Shown: positions 38,478 through 46,515 of the stretch, in pieces
Numbering within the stretch: the first letter of the stretch is position 1
Layout of the letters: each line of letters begins with the position of its first letter
Virus record (IMG/VR): IMGVR_UViG_3300021178_000019
Coordinates: 1 to 46,955 of that record
Direction: 5' to 3' (one strand)
From: a virus
Length of the DNA: 46,955 nucleotides
Notes under the pieces: model-generated
Told to the model about the DNA's origin: nothing
Database searches by the model: none
What the model saw: the letters and a program-made list of their open reading frames with translations, nothing else
Program-made: the position numbers and the translations under genes

Positions 38478-38918
38478 ATGACCGTTCCAATTTCGCAAGG
38501 CACCCTCAACAGGCTCCGGGGCTCCGTCGTCTTCGCGACTCACCCGGAGCTGACGGTGACGGCGGCCTATCTGGCAAAGGAGGCGATCACCCTGAACTTC
38601 GAAGGCGATGCCGCGCAGAAGCTGCCGACGATGACGGGCGCCGTGGACTCGCCCGAGCCCTACGTGATGGCGACCATCGAGATCCACGTTCTCCGCTCGC
38701 AGGCGCTCTCCAGCGCCTTCAAAGCGCAGATCGAGGCCAATACCTCGGTGGGCTCCATCAACGTGATCACCGATTCGGACACGCTGGAGAACTACCAGAT
38801 CGAGCAATGCGTTCTCATGGGCACGAGCGGCATGAACTTCGACGGCAACAGCCCGAACTTCACGATCCGACTGCGTGGCGTGTACTACGTCAATTCCCAG
38901 CTTTGGGCCTCGACCTGA
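38478..38918 (+). CDS. Tail tube protein
   Basis: 146 residues directly after the sheath gene; beta-barrel pattern (ITLNFEGDAAQKLPTMTGAV, YVMATIEIHVLRSQ, IEANTSVGSINVITDS). Matches phage tube proteins of contractile tails (gpFII/gp19-like size). Followed by a terminator. Confidence 0.8.
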   Translation: MTVPISQGTLNRLRGSVVFATHPELTVTAAYLAKEAITLNFEGDAAQKLPTMTGAVDSPEPYVMATIEIHVLRSQALSSAFKAQIEANTSVGSINVITDSDTLENYQIEQCVLMGTSGMNFDGNSPNFTIRLRGVYYVNSQLWAST

Positions 38919-38941
38919 TCGGCCCGATCTGCGCGACAATG

Positions 38942-38966
38942 AAAGCCTCCGCCCTCGGGGGCTTTT
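38942..38966 (+). terminator. Intrinsic terminator after tail tube gene
   Basis: AAAGCCTCCG (38942-38951) pairs with CGGGGGCTTT (38956-38965) with one G-T pair, loop CCCT, T-tract. Separates the abundant tube protein from the chaperone. Confidence 0.75.
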
Positions 38967-38981
38967 CTCATTCTGGACGCC

Positions 38982-39569
38982 ATGAAAATCACGAAAGACA
39001 CCCGCCTGTCCTTCAGCATCGACTCCGACAAGTACGGGACGATCCTGGTTCACAGCCTGCCGATTGGTCGCGACACGTTCGAGCTGTACTTTGCCGAGCT
39101 GGCCGCCGTGTTCCATGCCTGCTACGCGAACGACGACGAGGCGCGCCACCTGGCGCTCGTCGGCCCGCGAATCGCATTCGCCGCCCTGAAGTCCGCCGCG
39201 CTCGCGCGTGGCACCTGGAAGACGCCTTCCGGCGTCGAGGCTGGCCTGATCAATGAGCTGGTGCGCCTCACGCAGATCGCCTATGTCCCCGAGGGCGGCC
39301 AGGGCTGGCAGACCCTGCCCATGGCGACGGCCACGAGCCGCGAGATCCTGGGCGAGGAGGACGTGGAGGAGGTGCTGAACAGCCTTGTTTTTTTTACGGC
39401 GGCCTGCAAGGCCGGGCCGCGCAAGCTCGTCTCGGCGATGATGCCGGTGATCGGGGAATCCATCGGCTGGGAGTTTTCCTTCTCGACGCTTACGGCGTTC
39501 ATCGATTCCTTGGAGAGATCGACGCAGGACGAACCTTCGACGGCGATTCCATCATCGATCATTGCTTGA
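38982..39569 (+). CDS. Tail assembly chaperone, zero-frame product
   Basis: 195 residues. Lies between tube and tape measure, where the G-type chaperone is expected. Mostly helical. Codons 136-138 read GTT TTT TTT, giving the heptamer T TTT TTT in frame. The -1 frame is open from 39257 to 39691, well past the zero-frame stop. Confidence 0.75.
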   Translation: MKITKDTRLSFSIDSDKYGTILVHSLPIGRDTFELYFAELAAVFHACYANDDEARHLALVGPRIAFAALKSAALARGTWKTPSGVEAGLINELVRLTQIAYVPEGGQGWQTLPMATATSREILGEEDVEEVLNSLVFFTAACKAGPRKLVSAMMPVIGESIGWEFSFSTLTAFIDSLERSTQDEPSTAIPSSIIA

Positions 39570-39691
39570 GCCAGCTATCCGGCCCGTGGTTTAAGGAATT
39601 GACCGACACGGGCGCGGTGGGGTTCGAGGACGCCCAGCAATATCGACAGCGCCACCTGATCCGGGCGCTGGCCCGCAAGCCCCTAGCCTGA
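39395..39691 (+). CDS. Chaperone -1 frame extension (G-T), programmed frameshift candidate
   Basis: If ribosomes slip at 39389-39395, decoding continues in the -1 frame from 39395 and ends at 39689-39691, giving a 236-residue fusion. The end of this frame (SGPWFKELTDTG, FEDAQQYRQRHLIRALARK) looks protein-like and is uncovered by any other gene. An alternative is reinitiation at TTG 39566 overlapping the stop, giving 41 residues. Confidence 0.5.
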   Translation, partial: YGGLQGRAAQARLGDDAGDRGIHRLGVFLLDAYGVHRFLGEIDAGRTFDGDSIIDHCLSQLSGPWFKELTDTGAVGFEDAQQYRQRHLIRALARKPLA

Positions 39692-39704
39692 GAGAATCGC
39701 GGCC

Positions 39705-41405
39705 ATGGCAAACAAGAAATCAGTTGTCGAGATCGACATTCAGGATTCGAAGTGGAAAACCTTCGTCTCCGAGTTCGCGAAATTCAAGATCGACAACGGC
39801 AAGATTGCCGAGGATCTGGCCGCGTCCGCCGCCGCTCAAGCGAAGCTCAACGCTGAGAAGAAGAAGGGCGCCGAGGCGCAGAAGGCCACGGGCAAGGCCG
39901 GCAAGGCGGAGGCCCAGGCCGAGGCGAAGGAAGCGCAAAAAGCCTACGAGGCCGAGCGGAAGAAGCACGCCCTCCAGGCGAAGGCCGTCGAGGATCGGAA
40001 GAAGCAGCGCGCGGAGGACATGAAGGCCCTTCGCGACTCCGCCAAGTGGACGGCCGACGTCGCCCGCAATGTCGCGAGCGCTGCCCTTTCCGCTGCCAAG
40101 TGGGCCGCGTTCTCGGCCATCGCCTCGGGCTTCGGGCTGGGCGGCCTGGGCGCCTCCGCCTCGACCGTCCGCCGCACCTCTCAGGGCCTGGGGATCAAGG
40201 CTGGCGAGCTGCGGGCAGCGAACGTGAATTTCGGCAAGTACATCGATCCCGAGGCGGCGCTGGGCAACATCGCGGGCGCACAGTCCGACCTGTCGAAGCG
40301 CTGGATTTTCAACGCCCTCGGCGAGAACACGGCCGGCAAGGATGCCGCGCAGATCCTGCCCGAGATCCTGCCGAAGATCATCCAGGCATTCAAAGCCGGC
40401 GGAAGCACGACGCAGGGCGCCCAGGCGCGCGGCCTGGATCAGCTCGTGGGGATCGAAGACCTACGCCGCCTGTCGGTGCTCACCGAGGAGGAGCTGTCGA
40501 AGACCATCGACGCATACAAAAAGGATCGCGAGGCCCTGGAGGAGGGTGACTCGACGGGCCGCGCCTGGCAGGACTTCATGGTGGCCCTGCATCGCGCGGG
40601 CGATCAAATCGAGGTGTCCCTACTTCGCGGCCTGACCAAGCTGACGCCCTACCTGGAGGCGTTCGCCAACGGCATCGCGAAGGCCATCGATTCCTTCGTG
40701 TCCAGTGGCGGCCTCCAGGAGTGGATCGAGAAGGTCGGGACGGCCCTGCAGCGCCTCGGGAGCTATCTCGGGAGCAAAGAGTTCGCGACCGACGTGGAGT
40801 CCTTCATGTCGGCGATGCACACGATGGCGCAATTCCTCGGCAAGCTGTTTCCGAAGTCCCAGGTGGCCGCCGAAGTCGCGCAGGGCACCGTCTCCACCAT
40901 GCCGGCGCCTGGCGCGCCTCCTGCGACGTTTTGGGACAAGCTGAGGGCCGCCGGGCATGTCTACGGCGCGGCCTGGGATCACATCACGGGGAACACGCCG
41001 CTCTCCGTGCGCAACCACAACCCCGGGAATCTGCGCGTCCCCGGCAGTACCTCGGCCTTCCAGACCTTCGCGAACGACGATCAGGGAATCCAGGCGCTCG
41101 CGCGCCAGCTCCAGCTCTACGAGAACCGCGACCACCTCACGACGATCCGAGGCATCCTGAACAAGTATTCGCCGGGCAATGAGAACGACACGGCGGCCCT
41201 GATCGCGAACGCCTCGAAACGAACCGGATTCGGCGCTGATCAGCAGCTCGATCCGAAGTCCATGGATCAGCTCGTGAAGCTGGTGGTGGCGATCACGAAG
41301 CAGGAGAACGGCTCCAGCAACTTCACAGAGGGCGGGGTTCGCGTCCTCATCGAAAACCAGACGGGGGGCAGCGCCCAAGCCACCGTCGCAGCCCTGGCGC
41401 ATTGA
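39705..41405 (+). CDS. Tape measure protein with C-terminal muralytic domain
   Basis: 566 residues. Residues 25-125 are coiled coil (EAKEAQKAYEAERKKHALQ), 140-160 hydrophobic, the middle helical. Residues 430-530 are a cell-wall-degrading-type domain: LSVRNHNPGNLRVPGS, FQTFANDDQGIQALARQL, SPGNENDTAALIANASKRTG. Such domains on tape measures open peptidoglycan for DNA entry. Short for a tape measure, predicting a short tail if the usual length rule holds. Confidence 0.8.
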   Translation: MANKKSVVEIDIQDSKWKTFVSEFAKFKIDNGKIAEDLAASAAAQAKLNAEKKKGAEAQKATGKAGKAEAQAEAKEAQKAYEAERKKHALQAKAVEDRKKQRAEDMKALRDSAKWTADVARNVASAALSAAKWAAFSAIASGFGLGGLGASASTVRRTSQGLGIKAGELRAANVNFGKYIDPEAALGNIAGAQSDLSKRWIFNALGENTAGKDAAQILPEILPKIIQAFKAGGSTTQGAQARGLDQLVGIEDLRRLSVLTEEELSKTIDAYKKDREALEEGDSTGRAWQDFMVALHRAGDQIEVSLLRGLTKLTPYLEAFANGIAKAIDSFVSSGGLQEWIEKVGTALQRLGSYLGSKEFATDVESFMSAMHTMAQFLGKLFPKSQVAAEVAQGTVSTMPAPGAPPATFWDKLRAAGHVYGAAWDHITGNTPLSVRNHNPGNLRVPGSTSAFQTFANDDQGIQALARQLQLYENRDHLTTIRGILNKYSPGNENDTAALIANASKRTGFGADQQLDPKSMDQLVKLVVAITKQENGSSNFTEGGVRVLIENQTGGSAQATVAALAH

Positions 41406-41409
41406 CACC

Positions 41410-42078
41410 ATGTCCATGCAAGAATTCAAACGGGCCTATCAGCTCGCGCCGATCCTCATGGTCGGCGGCATCGCGGCGAACCTTCCGAACGGCCAGCAAA
41501 CCGTCCTCACGCTGACCGAGGGGAGCGATTCGGTCATCTATCCCGATGACTCGCAGTATTTCGCCCACTTCAAGCCCCTCCCGGGCGGGACGCTCGTGGA
41601 CTTCTCGGCGGCGGAGTATCCCTTTGCCTCCATGAACATGGCCGCGAACGCGATGCTTCAGAACGCGCTGAAGGTCAGCCTGTCCATGACATGCCCCGCG
41701 CGCACGGGCTCGAACAGCTACCCCTCCATCCTCGCGATCATCACGCGCATTCGCCAGCAGCTCACCGCGCACATTCTGGCCGGCGGGACGTTCACGGTCG
41801 CAACCCCGGGCAACATTTATGAGAATTGCCTTCTCCTGGCCCTGCGTGACGTCAGCAGCGCCGGAGACAAGAAAGTCCAGGGTGCTTTCCAATGGGATTT
41901 CGTTCAACCCCTGATCACCCAGCAGGCGGCCACGAAGTCCTTCAACGCGCTGTATAACAAGCTGGCAAACGGCCTTCCCACGGGCGACCCGCCGAAAAAT
42001 AGCGGAGTGTCCACGGTGATCGGAAACGCGGCGACGAATCAGCCGGCCAGCCCCATAACGACGCCCACGGTGAACTAA
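41410..42078 (+). CDS. Baseplate or tail-tip protein
   Basis: 222 residues following the tape measure. Central PFASMNMAANAMLQNALKVSLSMTCPAR and FQWDFVQPLITQQAATKSFN are a pattern of baseplate-hub-adjacent phage proteins. Exact homologue in T4 terms not assignable. Stop and next ATG are adjacent. Confidence 0.6.
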   Translation: MSMQEFKRAYQLAPILMVGGIAANLPNGQQTVLTLTEGSDSVIYPDDSQYFAHFKPLPGGTLVDFSAAEYPFASMNMAANAMLQNALKVSLSMTCPARTGSNSYPSILAIITRIRQQLTAHILAGGTFTVATPGNIYENCLLLALRDVSSAGDKKVQGAFQWDFVQPLITQQAATKSFNALYNKLANGLPTGDPPKNSGVSTVIGNAATNQPASPITTPTVN

Positions 42079-43290
42079 ATGGCCGATCAACAGATCATCC
42101 CGTTCAACCCGTCCCCGGCCGCAAACTTTCAGTTTCAGGCGACCCTCGACGGGAGTCCTTATAACGTCGTTTGCACGTTCAATGCATACGCTCAGAGGTA
42201 TTACTTCAGCGTGTACGACTTGTCTGGAAACCTGATCGTTTCCAGGCCCGTCGTCGCGTCCCCGTCGTTCTTCAACACGAACCTTTTGGCGGGGTACTTC
42301 ACGACGTCGATGATCTATCGCGATTCGAGCCAAGAGTTCGAGATTCCCGGCCTTCCCGCGATTCCGCTTCAGCGCCCGAGCAAGCCTCCGCCGGACGCCC
42401 CCTATCCGCTGGATCCGATCTCCATCCGGCCGGCCGTGGCGTTCTCGACGCGGCGCCTCCTGACCTCATACACGGGGCCGGCGCTCCGCGTGCGCCGAGA
42501 CTCTGACGGCCACGAGAAGGACATTCTTTTCTTTGCTGGAGTGCTCGATACGAAGTCCATGCTGGACTTCGTGGGCTCCGGTGTCGGAACCGTCTCCATC
42601 TGGTATGACCAAAGCGGAAACGCGAACAACGCAACGCAGAGTCTCGTGAGCGCCCAGCCGGTGATCGCATCGGGCGGCGACGTGATAATTTCCGAGGGAT
42701 TCCCGGCGCTGTACGTCCACCTTGGAAACCTCACGTTTAATAACCTGACGGCGGCGCAAAACGATTTCACCATTAGCTCGGTGTTCTCGACCACTCAGGC
42801 AAACGGCGTGAGCGATCCGAACCAGGGTTATGCAATGTGCGGATTCATCTATGGCGACATTGGTGGAAATTCATATGATCTCGGGTTCGGAAACCTCGGG
42901 AATAGGATGACTTTTTGGGGCGGGGGATCGGGTGGCGAAATTGGCGTTCAAGGCGTCAAGTCGATCATTGACGGGAAAAACCACGTTGCAATTGTTGCCC
43001 GAACCTCCTTCACCGGATCGGTGGCGATCTATGTGGACGGATCGCTGGACGGGTCGGGTATTGGCCCCATCGGTCAAAGGTATCAATCGACAACCCTTCA
43101 GGTGGGATCGGGTGGCATCAATTCGGCCCCCACTGACGGATCGAGCAGCCCCGCCGTATTCTTCACGCCGGAGAGCGTGATATATGCGTCGAGGCTGACC
43201 AGTTCGAACCTCGCGCTCCTGCATCAAGCGCAGGCAACTTACGGGGCGCCTGATGCGTGCATATTTCATAAGGATCAGCTCCCCGACTAG
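42079..43290 (+). CDS. Baseplate plug-like protein fused to carbohydrate-type domain
   Basis: 403 residues. Residues 1-100 (IIPFNPSPAANFQFQATLDG, YYFSVYDLSGNLIVSRP) match the short plug-like baseplate protein, normally about 100 residues alone. From 112 on the protein carries a concanavalin-like domain resembling the AbfB arabinofuranosidase catalytic fold (AFSTRRLLTSYTGPALRVRR, DFVGSGVGTVSIWYDQSGN, NATQS). Likely adds cell-surface glycan contact to the baseplate. Catalytic residues cannot be confirmed. Confidence 0.7.
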   Translation: MADQQIIPFNPSPAANFQFQATLDGSPYNVVCTFNAYAQRYYFSVYDLSGNLIVSRPVVASPSFFNTNLLAGYFTTSMIYRDSSQEFEIPGLPAIPLQRPSKPPPDAPYPLDPISIRPAVAFSTRRLLTSYTGPALRVRRDSDGHEKDILFFAGVLDTKSMLDFVGSGVGTVSIWYDQSGNANNATQSLVSAQPVIASGGDVIISEGFPALYVHLGNLTFNNLTAAQNDFTISSVFSTTQANGVSDPNQGYAMCGFIYGDIGGNSYDLGFGNLGNRMTFWGGGSGGEIGVQGVKSIIDGKNHVAIVARTSFTGSVAIYVDGSLDGSGIGPIGQRYQSTTLQVGSGGINSAPTDGSSSPAVFFTPESVIYASRLTSSNLALLHQAQATYGAPDACIFHKDQLPD

Positions 43291-44203
43291 CGGGAATGTG
43301 CTTGCCCTTTACACCAGCTTCAACCCGGACGGATCCACCAATGGATCGGCCCTGAAAGTCGAGTTCGATATTCCCGTGTACGCCTACGGGGATCCGGCCG
43401 GGAATGCATACGTGAAAATCTCTGGCGTGAACTTCGCGGACATTCGCTCGGCGAATAATCTGAACGATGCGGATATCGTGATCTATGGGGGCATGGCGAA
43501 GGGCCTTCCGCTCGCGAATCCGCTCCAGGCTGGCGTCCTCCTGAAGGGCTCGGTGTTCCAATGCTTTGGCAACTGGCAAGGCGTGAATTCTTCGCTGGAG
43601 CTGATGGTGACGGCAAAGGCCGGAACGGTCGCGAAGCCGGTGAACCTGGCGTACACCTGGCGCAAGGGAACCACGCTTCAGGATGCAGTCACGCAGGCCC
43701 TGAAAATCGCATACCCGGGCACTGTGGTGACGGGATCGTTCTCCTCGTCGCTGGTCTACACCGAAGATCAGCCCTTCGCTTACCAGACGCTCGCTCAGTT
43801 CTCGCGATGGGTCGCGGACACCAGCCACGCCATCAACCCCGATCCGAAATACAGGGGTGCTCAGATCGTTCAGACACCGGGCGGGTTCAATCTCTACGAT
43901 GGCACCGACACCACGCAGAAATCGAAGGAGATCAGCTTTCTCGACCTCATCGGACAGCCCACATGGCTCGACGCCGGGACGATGCAGTTCAAGAACGTTT
44001 TGCGGGCCGATCTCAACGTGGGCGACTTCATCACAATGCCCCAGGGCGTGAACGTGATCAACACGGTCAACAGCTTCGCAAGGTTCCGCGACACCACGTC
44101 CTTCCAGGGGAAATTCCAGATCCGCAACATCCGACACCTCGGGGACAGCCGGCAACCATCGGCCGACTCGTGGTGTACGGTGGTGGACACCTACACGGCG
44201 TGA
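43253..44203 (+). CDS. Baseplate hub-like protein
   Basis: 316 residues, ATG 43253 inside the end of the previous gene (38-base overlap). FIRISSPTSGNVLALYTSF at the start and FWLDAGTMQFKN-type segments later (LIGQPTWLDAGTMQFKNVL) fit gp44/gpD-like hub proteins encoded before the spike. Central spike attachment role inferred from order. Confidence 0.65.
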   Translation: MRAYFIRISSPTSGNVLALYTSFNPDGSTNGSALKVEFDIPVYAYGDPAGNAYVKISGVNFADIRSANNLNDADIVIYGGMAKGLPLANPLQAGVLLKGSVFQCFGNWQGVNSSLELMVTAKAGTVAKPVNLAYTWRKGTTLQDAVTQALKIAYPGTVVTGSFSSSLVYTEDQPFAYQTLAQFSRWVADTSHAINPDPKYRGAQIVQTPGGFNLYDGTDTTQKSKEISFLDLIGQPTWLDAGTMQFKNVLRADLNVGDFITMPQGVNVINTVNSFARFRDTTSFQGKFQIRNIRHLGDSRQPSADSWCTVVDTYTA

Positions 44204-44207
44204 CGAC

Positions 44208-44999
44208 ATGAGCAGCATTGCGCAGAAGAAACAGCTATCCCTGAACCTGCCGCGCGTGCTTCGCGGAGCCGTCGCTGACGGAAAGCAGATCGAGGGCCAG
44301 GCGTGGCCCTGCCACGTCGTAGCCGTGGATGGCGCCATCGTCACCATCGCCTTCGACGTCGGTGGCGATTTCACGCTGCCCCAGGTAACGTGCCCAATCG
44401 CCGAATCGCGCTATGTGCGACTCCCCATCCAGATCGGGGACACGGGCTATGTGACGGCGGCGAGCGCGCGCCTGGGTGGCGTCACGGATCTCGGCGCGGG
44501 CGTGGCCCCGATGGTTCTCCCCTCGAATCTCGGCGGCCTGGTGTTCATTCCGCTCGGGCGCAAGTCCTGGAACACCATCGACGCGAATGCCGTGGTGATC
44601 CAGGCCCCGAACGGTTCGAAGATCCTGACCGATGACGGCGCGTCCGAGATCATCGTGGACACGGGCCAGGTGAAGATCACGCAGGGAGGAATCACGGTCG
44701 AAATCACCGGGGGCGTCGTCACCGTCACGGCCGATCATGTCGTGGTCAATGCTGGGGATTCGACATTCAATGGAGACGTGATCGTGAACGGGAATCTCAC
44801 CGTGTCCGAGAACGTCACGGTCGGCGGATCCGTTGTAGTGGCGGGAGGCGTCACGGCGGCCACGCTCACCATCGCCGGCCTCGCCGCCGTGGGATCGCTC
44901 ACCATCGGAGGCCACCCCTACGCGAGCCACAACCACCTCCCGGGGACGTACCATATCGGAAGCAGCAACGTCGCGGGCAATTCGGGGAACGTGGTATGA
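44208..44999 (+). CDS. Baseplate central spike, gp138-like
   Basis: 263 residues. N-terminal OB-like domain (IEGQAWPCHVVAVDGAIVT; CPIAESRYVRLPIQIGDTGYV) matches the gp138/gpV family. A beta-helix follows (repeats of ITVEITGGVVTVTADHVVVN type). The tip holds SHNH near residue 245, the HxH used by gpV/gp138 spikes to bind iron. Punctures the outer membrane. Confidence 0.85.
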   Translation: MSSIAQKKQLSLNLPRVLRGAVADGKQIEGQAWPCHVVAVDGAIVTIAFDVGGDFTLPQVTCPIAESRYVRLPIQIGDTGYVTAASARLGGVTDLGAGVAPMVLPSNLGGLVFIPLGRKSWNTIDANAVVIQAPNGSKILTDDGASEIIVDTGQVKITQGGITVEITGGVVTVTADHVVVNAGDSTFNGDVIVNGNLTVSENVTVGGSVVVAGGVTAATLTIAGLAAVGSLTIGGHPYASHNHLPGTYHIGSSNVAGNSGNVV

Positions 45000-45316
45000 G
45001 GACTTACGGGCGAGACAAGAATGGAACCTGGTTCCGAATCACGGAAACGAGTCACGTGTGGCTCGCAACCCTGGTGCAGACCCTTCGCCTCGGCCAGGGC
45101 GAAAGCCCGTTCTTCGGGAACTACGGGATCCCCGCGCAGCAATCGGTGATCACGCAGATCGCACCGGACGCCGCCGTCGCGCGCACGCAGGCGCAGTACG
45201 CGCCATATTTTGCAATGCTGACCGTGACGAAAGACAATGCCGCACGCCAGCCGACTTATGCCGTGGAATGCGTCTTTCAAGACGGAACCCTGGTCAATGA
45301 CAAGGTGTACACCTAA
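44996..45316 (+). CDS. Baseplate protein, W/gp25 position
   Basis: 106 residues between spike and J, where gpW/gp25 usually sits. Contains WLATLVQTLRLGQGESPFFG and PYFAMLTVTKDNAAR. The typical gp25 signature is not clear, so this may be a different small wedge protein. Overlaps both neighbours. Confidence 0.6.
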   Translation: MRTYGRDKNGTWFRITETSHVWLATLVQTLRLGQGESPFFGNYGIPAQQSVITQIAPDAAVARTQAQYAPYFAMLTVTKDNAARQPTYAVECVFQDGTLVNDKVYT

Positions 45317-46512
45317 TGCCGCTCATCACCTCCTCCGGGGCCACCTCGGCGACCCTCGAAAACCTGAACGCCGAGCTTCTGGCTTTCGCGATTGGCCTGG
45401 CGCCCGGCTTGACGGCCGATCTCCCGGGATCGCTCGTGGAGGATATGTCCAGCACCGCGACCGGCGCGCTGGCCGTGCAAGACCAGGCCGCCGTCGATCT
45501 GATCAATTCGATCTCCCCGCTCACGGCCAATGAGTTCATCCTTCGCCAGCTCGGCGAGGTGTATGGGGTGCGCCCGGGGGTTGGCTCGAACACCAGCGTT
45601 TTCGTCACCTTCAGCGGATCGCCTGGGTTCGTCGTGAACATCGGGTTCATCGTCGGCGACGGAACGCATCAATACATCGTGCAAGACCCGGCCATCATTT
45701 CCGGCCCCGGCCCCATCGGTTCGAGCGCGCCGACGTTCTGCCTGGCCGTTGACTCGGGGACGTGGGCTGTCCCGCCGAACACCGTGACGGTGCCGATCAC
45801 GAGTGTCCCCGCCGGCTTCACGCTGGCGTGTACGAATGCCTCTACCGGCGTGCCTGGCGGCGATCCTCAGACCCTGGCGGAGTATCAGGCCCAGGTGATC
45901 CAAGCCGGCCAGGCTGTCTCCACGGGCGTCTCGACGCTGGTGAAGACTGCGCTCCAGAACGTCTCCGGCGTTCAGGCGCGCCTAATCGCTTTCAGGCAGA
46001 CCGGCGGAGGCTGGCAAGTCATCGTCGGCGGAGGCGATCCCTACCAAGTGGCGAACGCGATTTTTCAATCGATGTTCAACATCCTCGACCTCGTGGGCGC
46101 GGCAACCGTGGGCGCCACGGAAACCATCGCCATCAACGATTTTCCGGACACCTACGAAGTGGTCTATGTCGTTCCGGCCCAGGCCACGGTCGGCGTCGTG
46201 TGCCACTGGCAGACCGTCTCCACGGCGAACTTCGTTTCTCCGGCCATCGTCTCCGCGCTCGCCCAGCCTGCAATCGTCGCGTACATCAACAGCATCGCTG
46301 TGGGCCAGCCGATCAGCCTCCTCCAGCTTCAAGACGTCTTCATCAACGCGGTAAAGGACTCGATCCCTGAAGGGGCGATCTCGGTTCTTTCCTTCGTCGT
46401 CACGATCAATTCCACCATCGTGACTCCGCCGACTGGTGGCGTCCTGATCTCGGGCGATCCTGAAGCGTTCTTCTTCACTTCTTCGGCGGACGTGTCCATC
46501 GTCCAGGGCTAA
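45316..46512 (+). CDS. Baseplate J-like wedge protein
   Basis: 398 residues. N-terminal LPGSLVEDMSSTATGALAVQD and the middle (GGDPQTLAEYQAQVIQAGQAV, VKTALQNVSGVQARLIAF) are typical of gpJ/gp6-like proteins that join the wedge to the central hub. Beta-rich insertion around 95-165. Confidence 0.85.
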   Translation: MPLITSSGATSATLENLNAELLAFAIGLAPGLTADLPGSLVEDMSSTATGALAVQDQAAVDLINSISPLTANEFILRQLGEVYGVRPGVGSNTSVFVTFSGSPGFVVNIGFIVGDGTHQYIVQDPAIISGPGPIGSSAPTFCLAVDSGTWAVPPNTVTVPITSVPAGFTLACTNASTGVPGGDPQTLAEYQAQVIQAGQAVSTGVSTLVKTALQNVSGVQARLIAFRQTGGGWQVIVGGGDPYQVANAIFQSMFNILDLVGAATVGATETIAINDFPDTYEVVYVVPAQATVGVVCHWQTVSTANFVSPAIVSALAQPAIVAYINSIAVGQPISLLQLQDVFINAVKDSIPEGAISVLSFVVTINSTIVTPPTGGVLISGDPEAFFFTSSADVSIVQG

Positions 46513-46515
46513 ATC

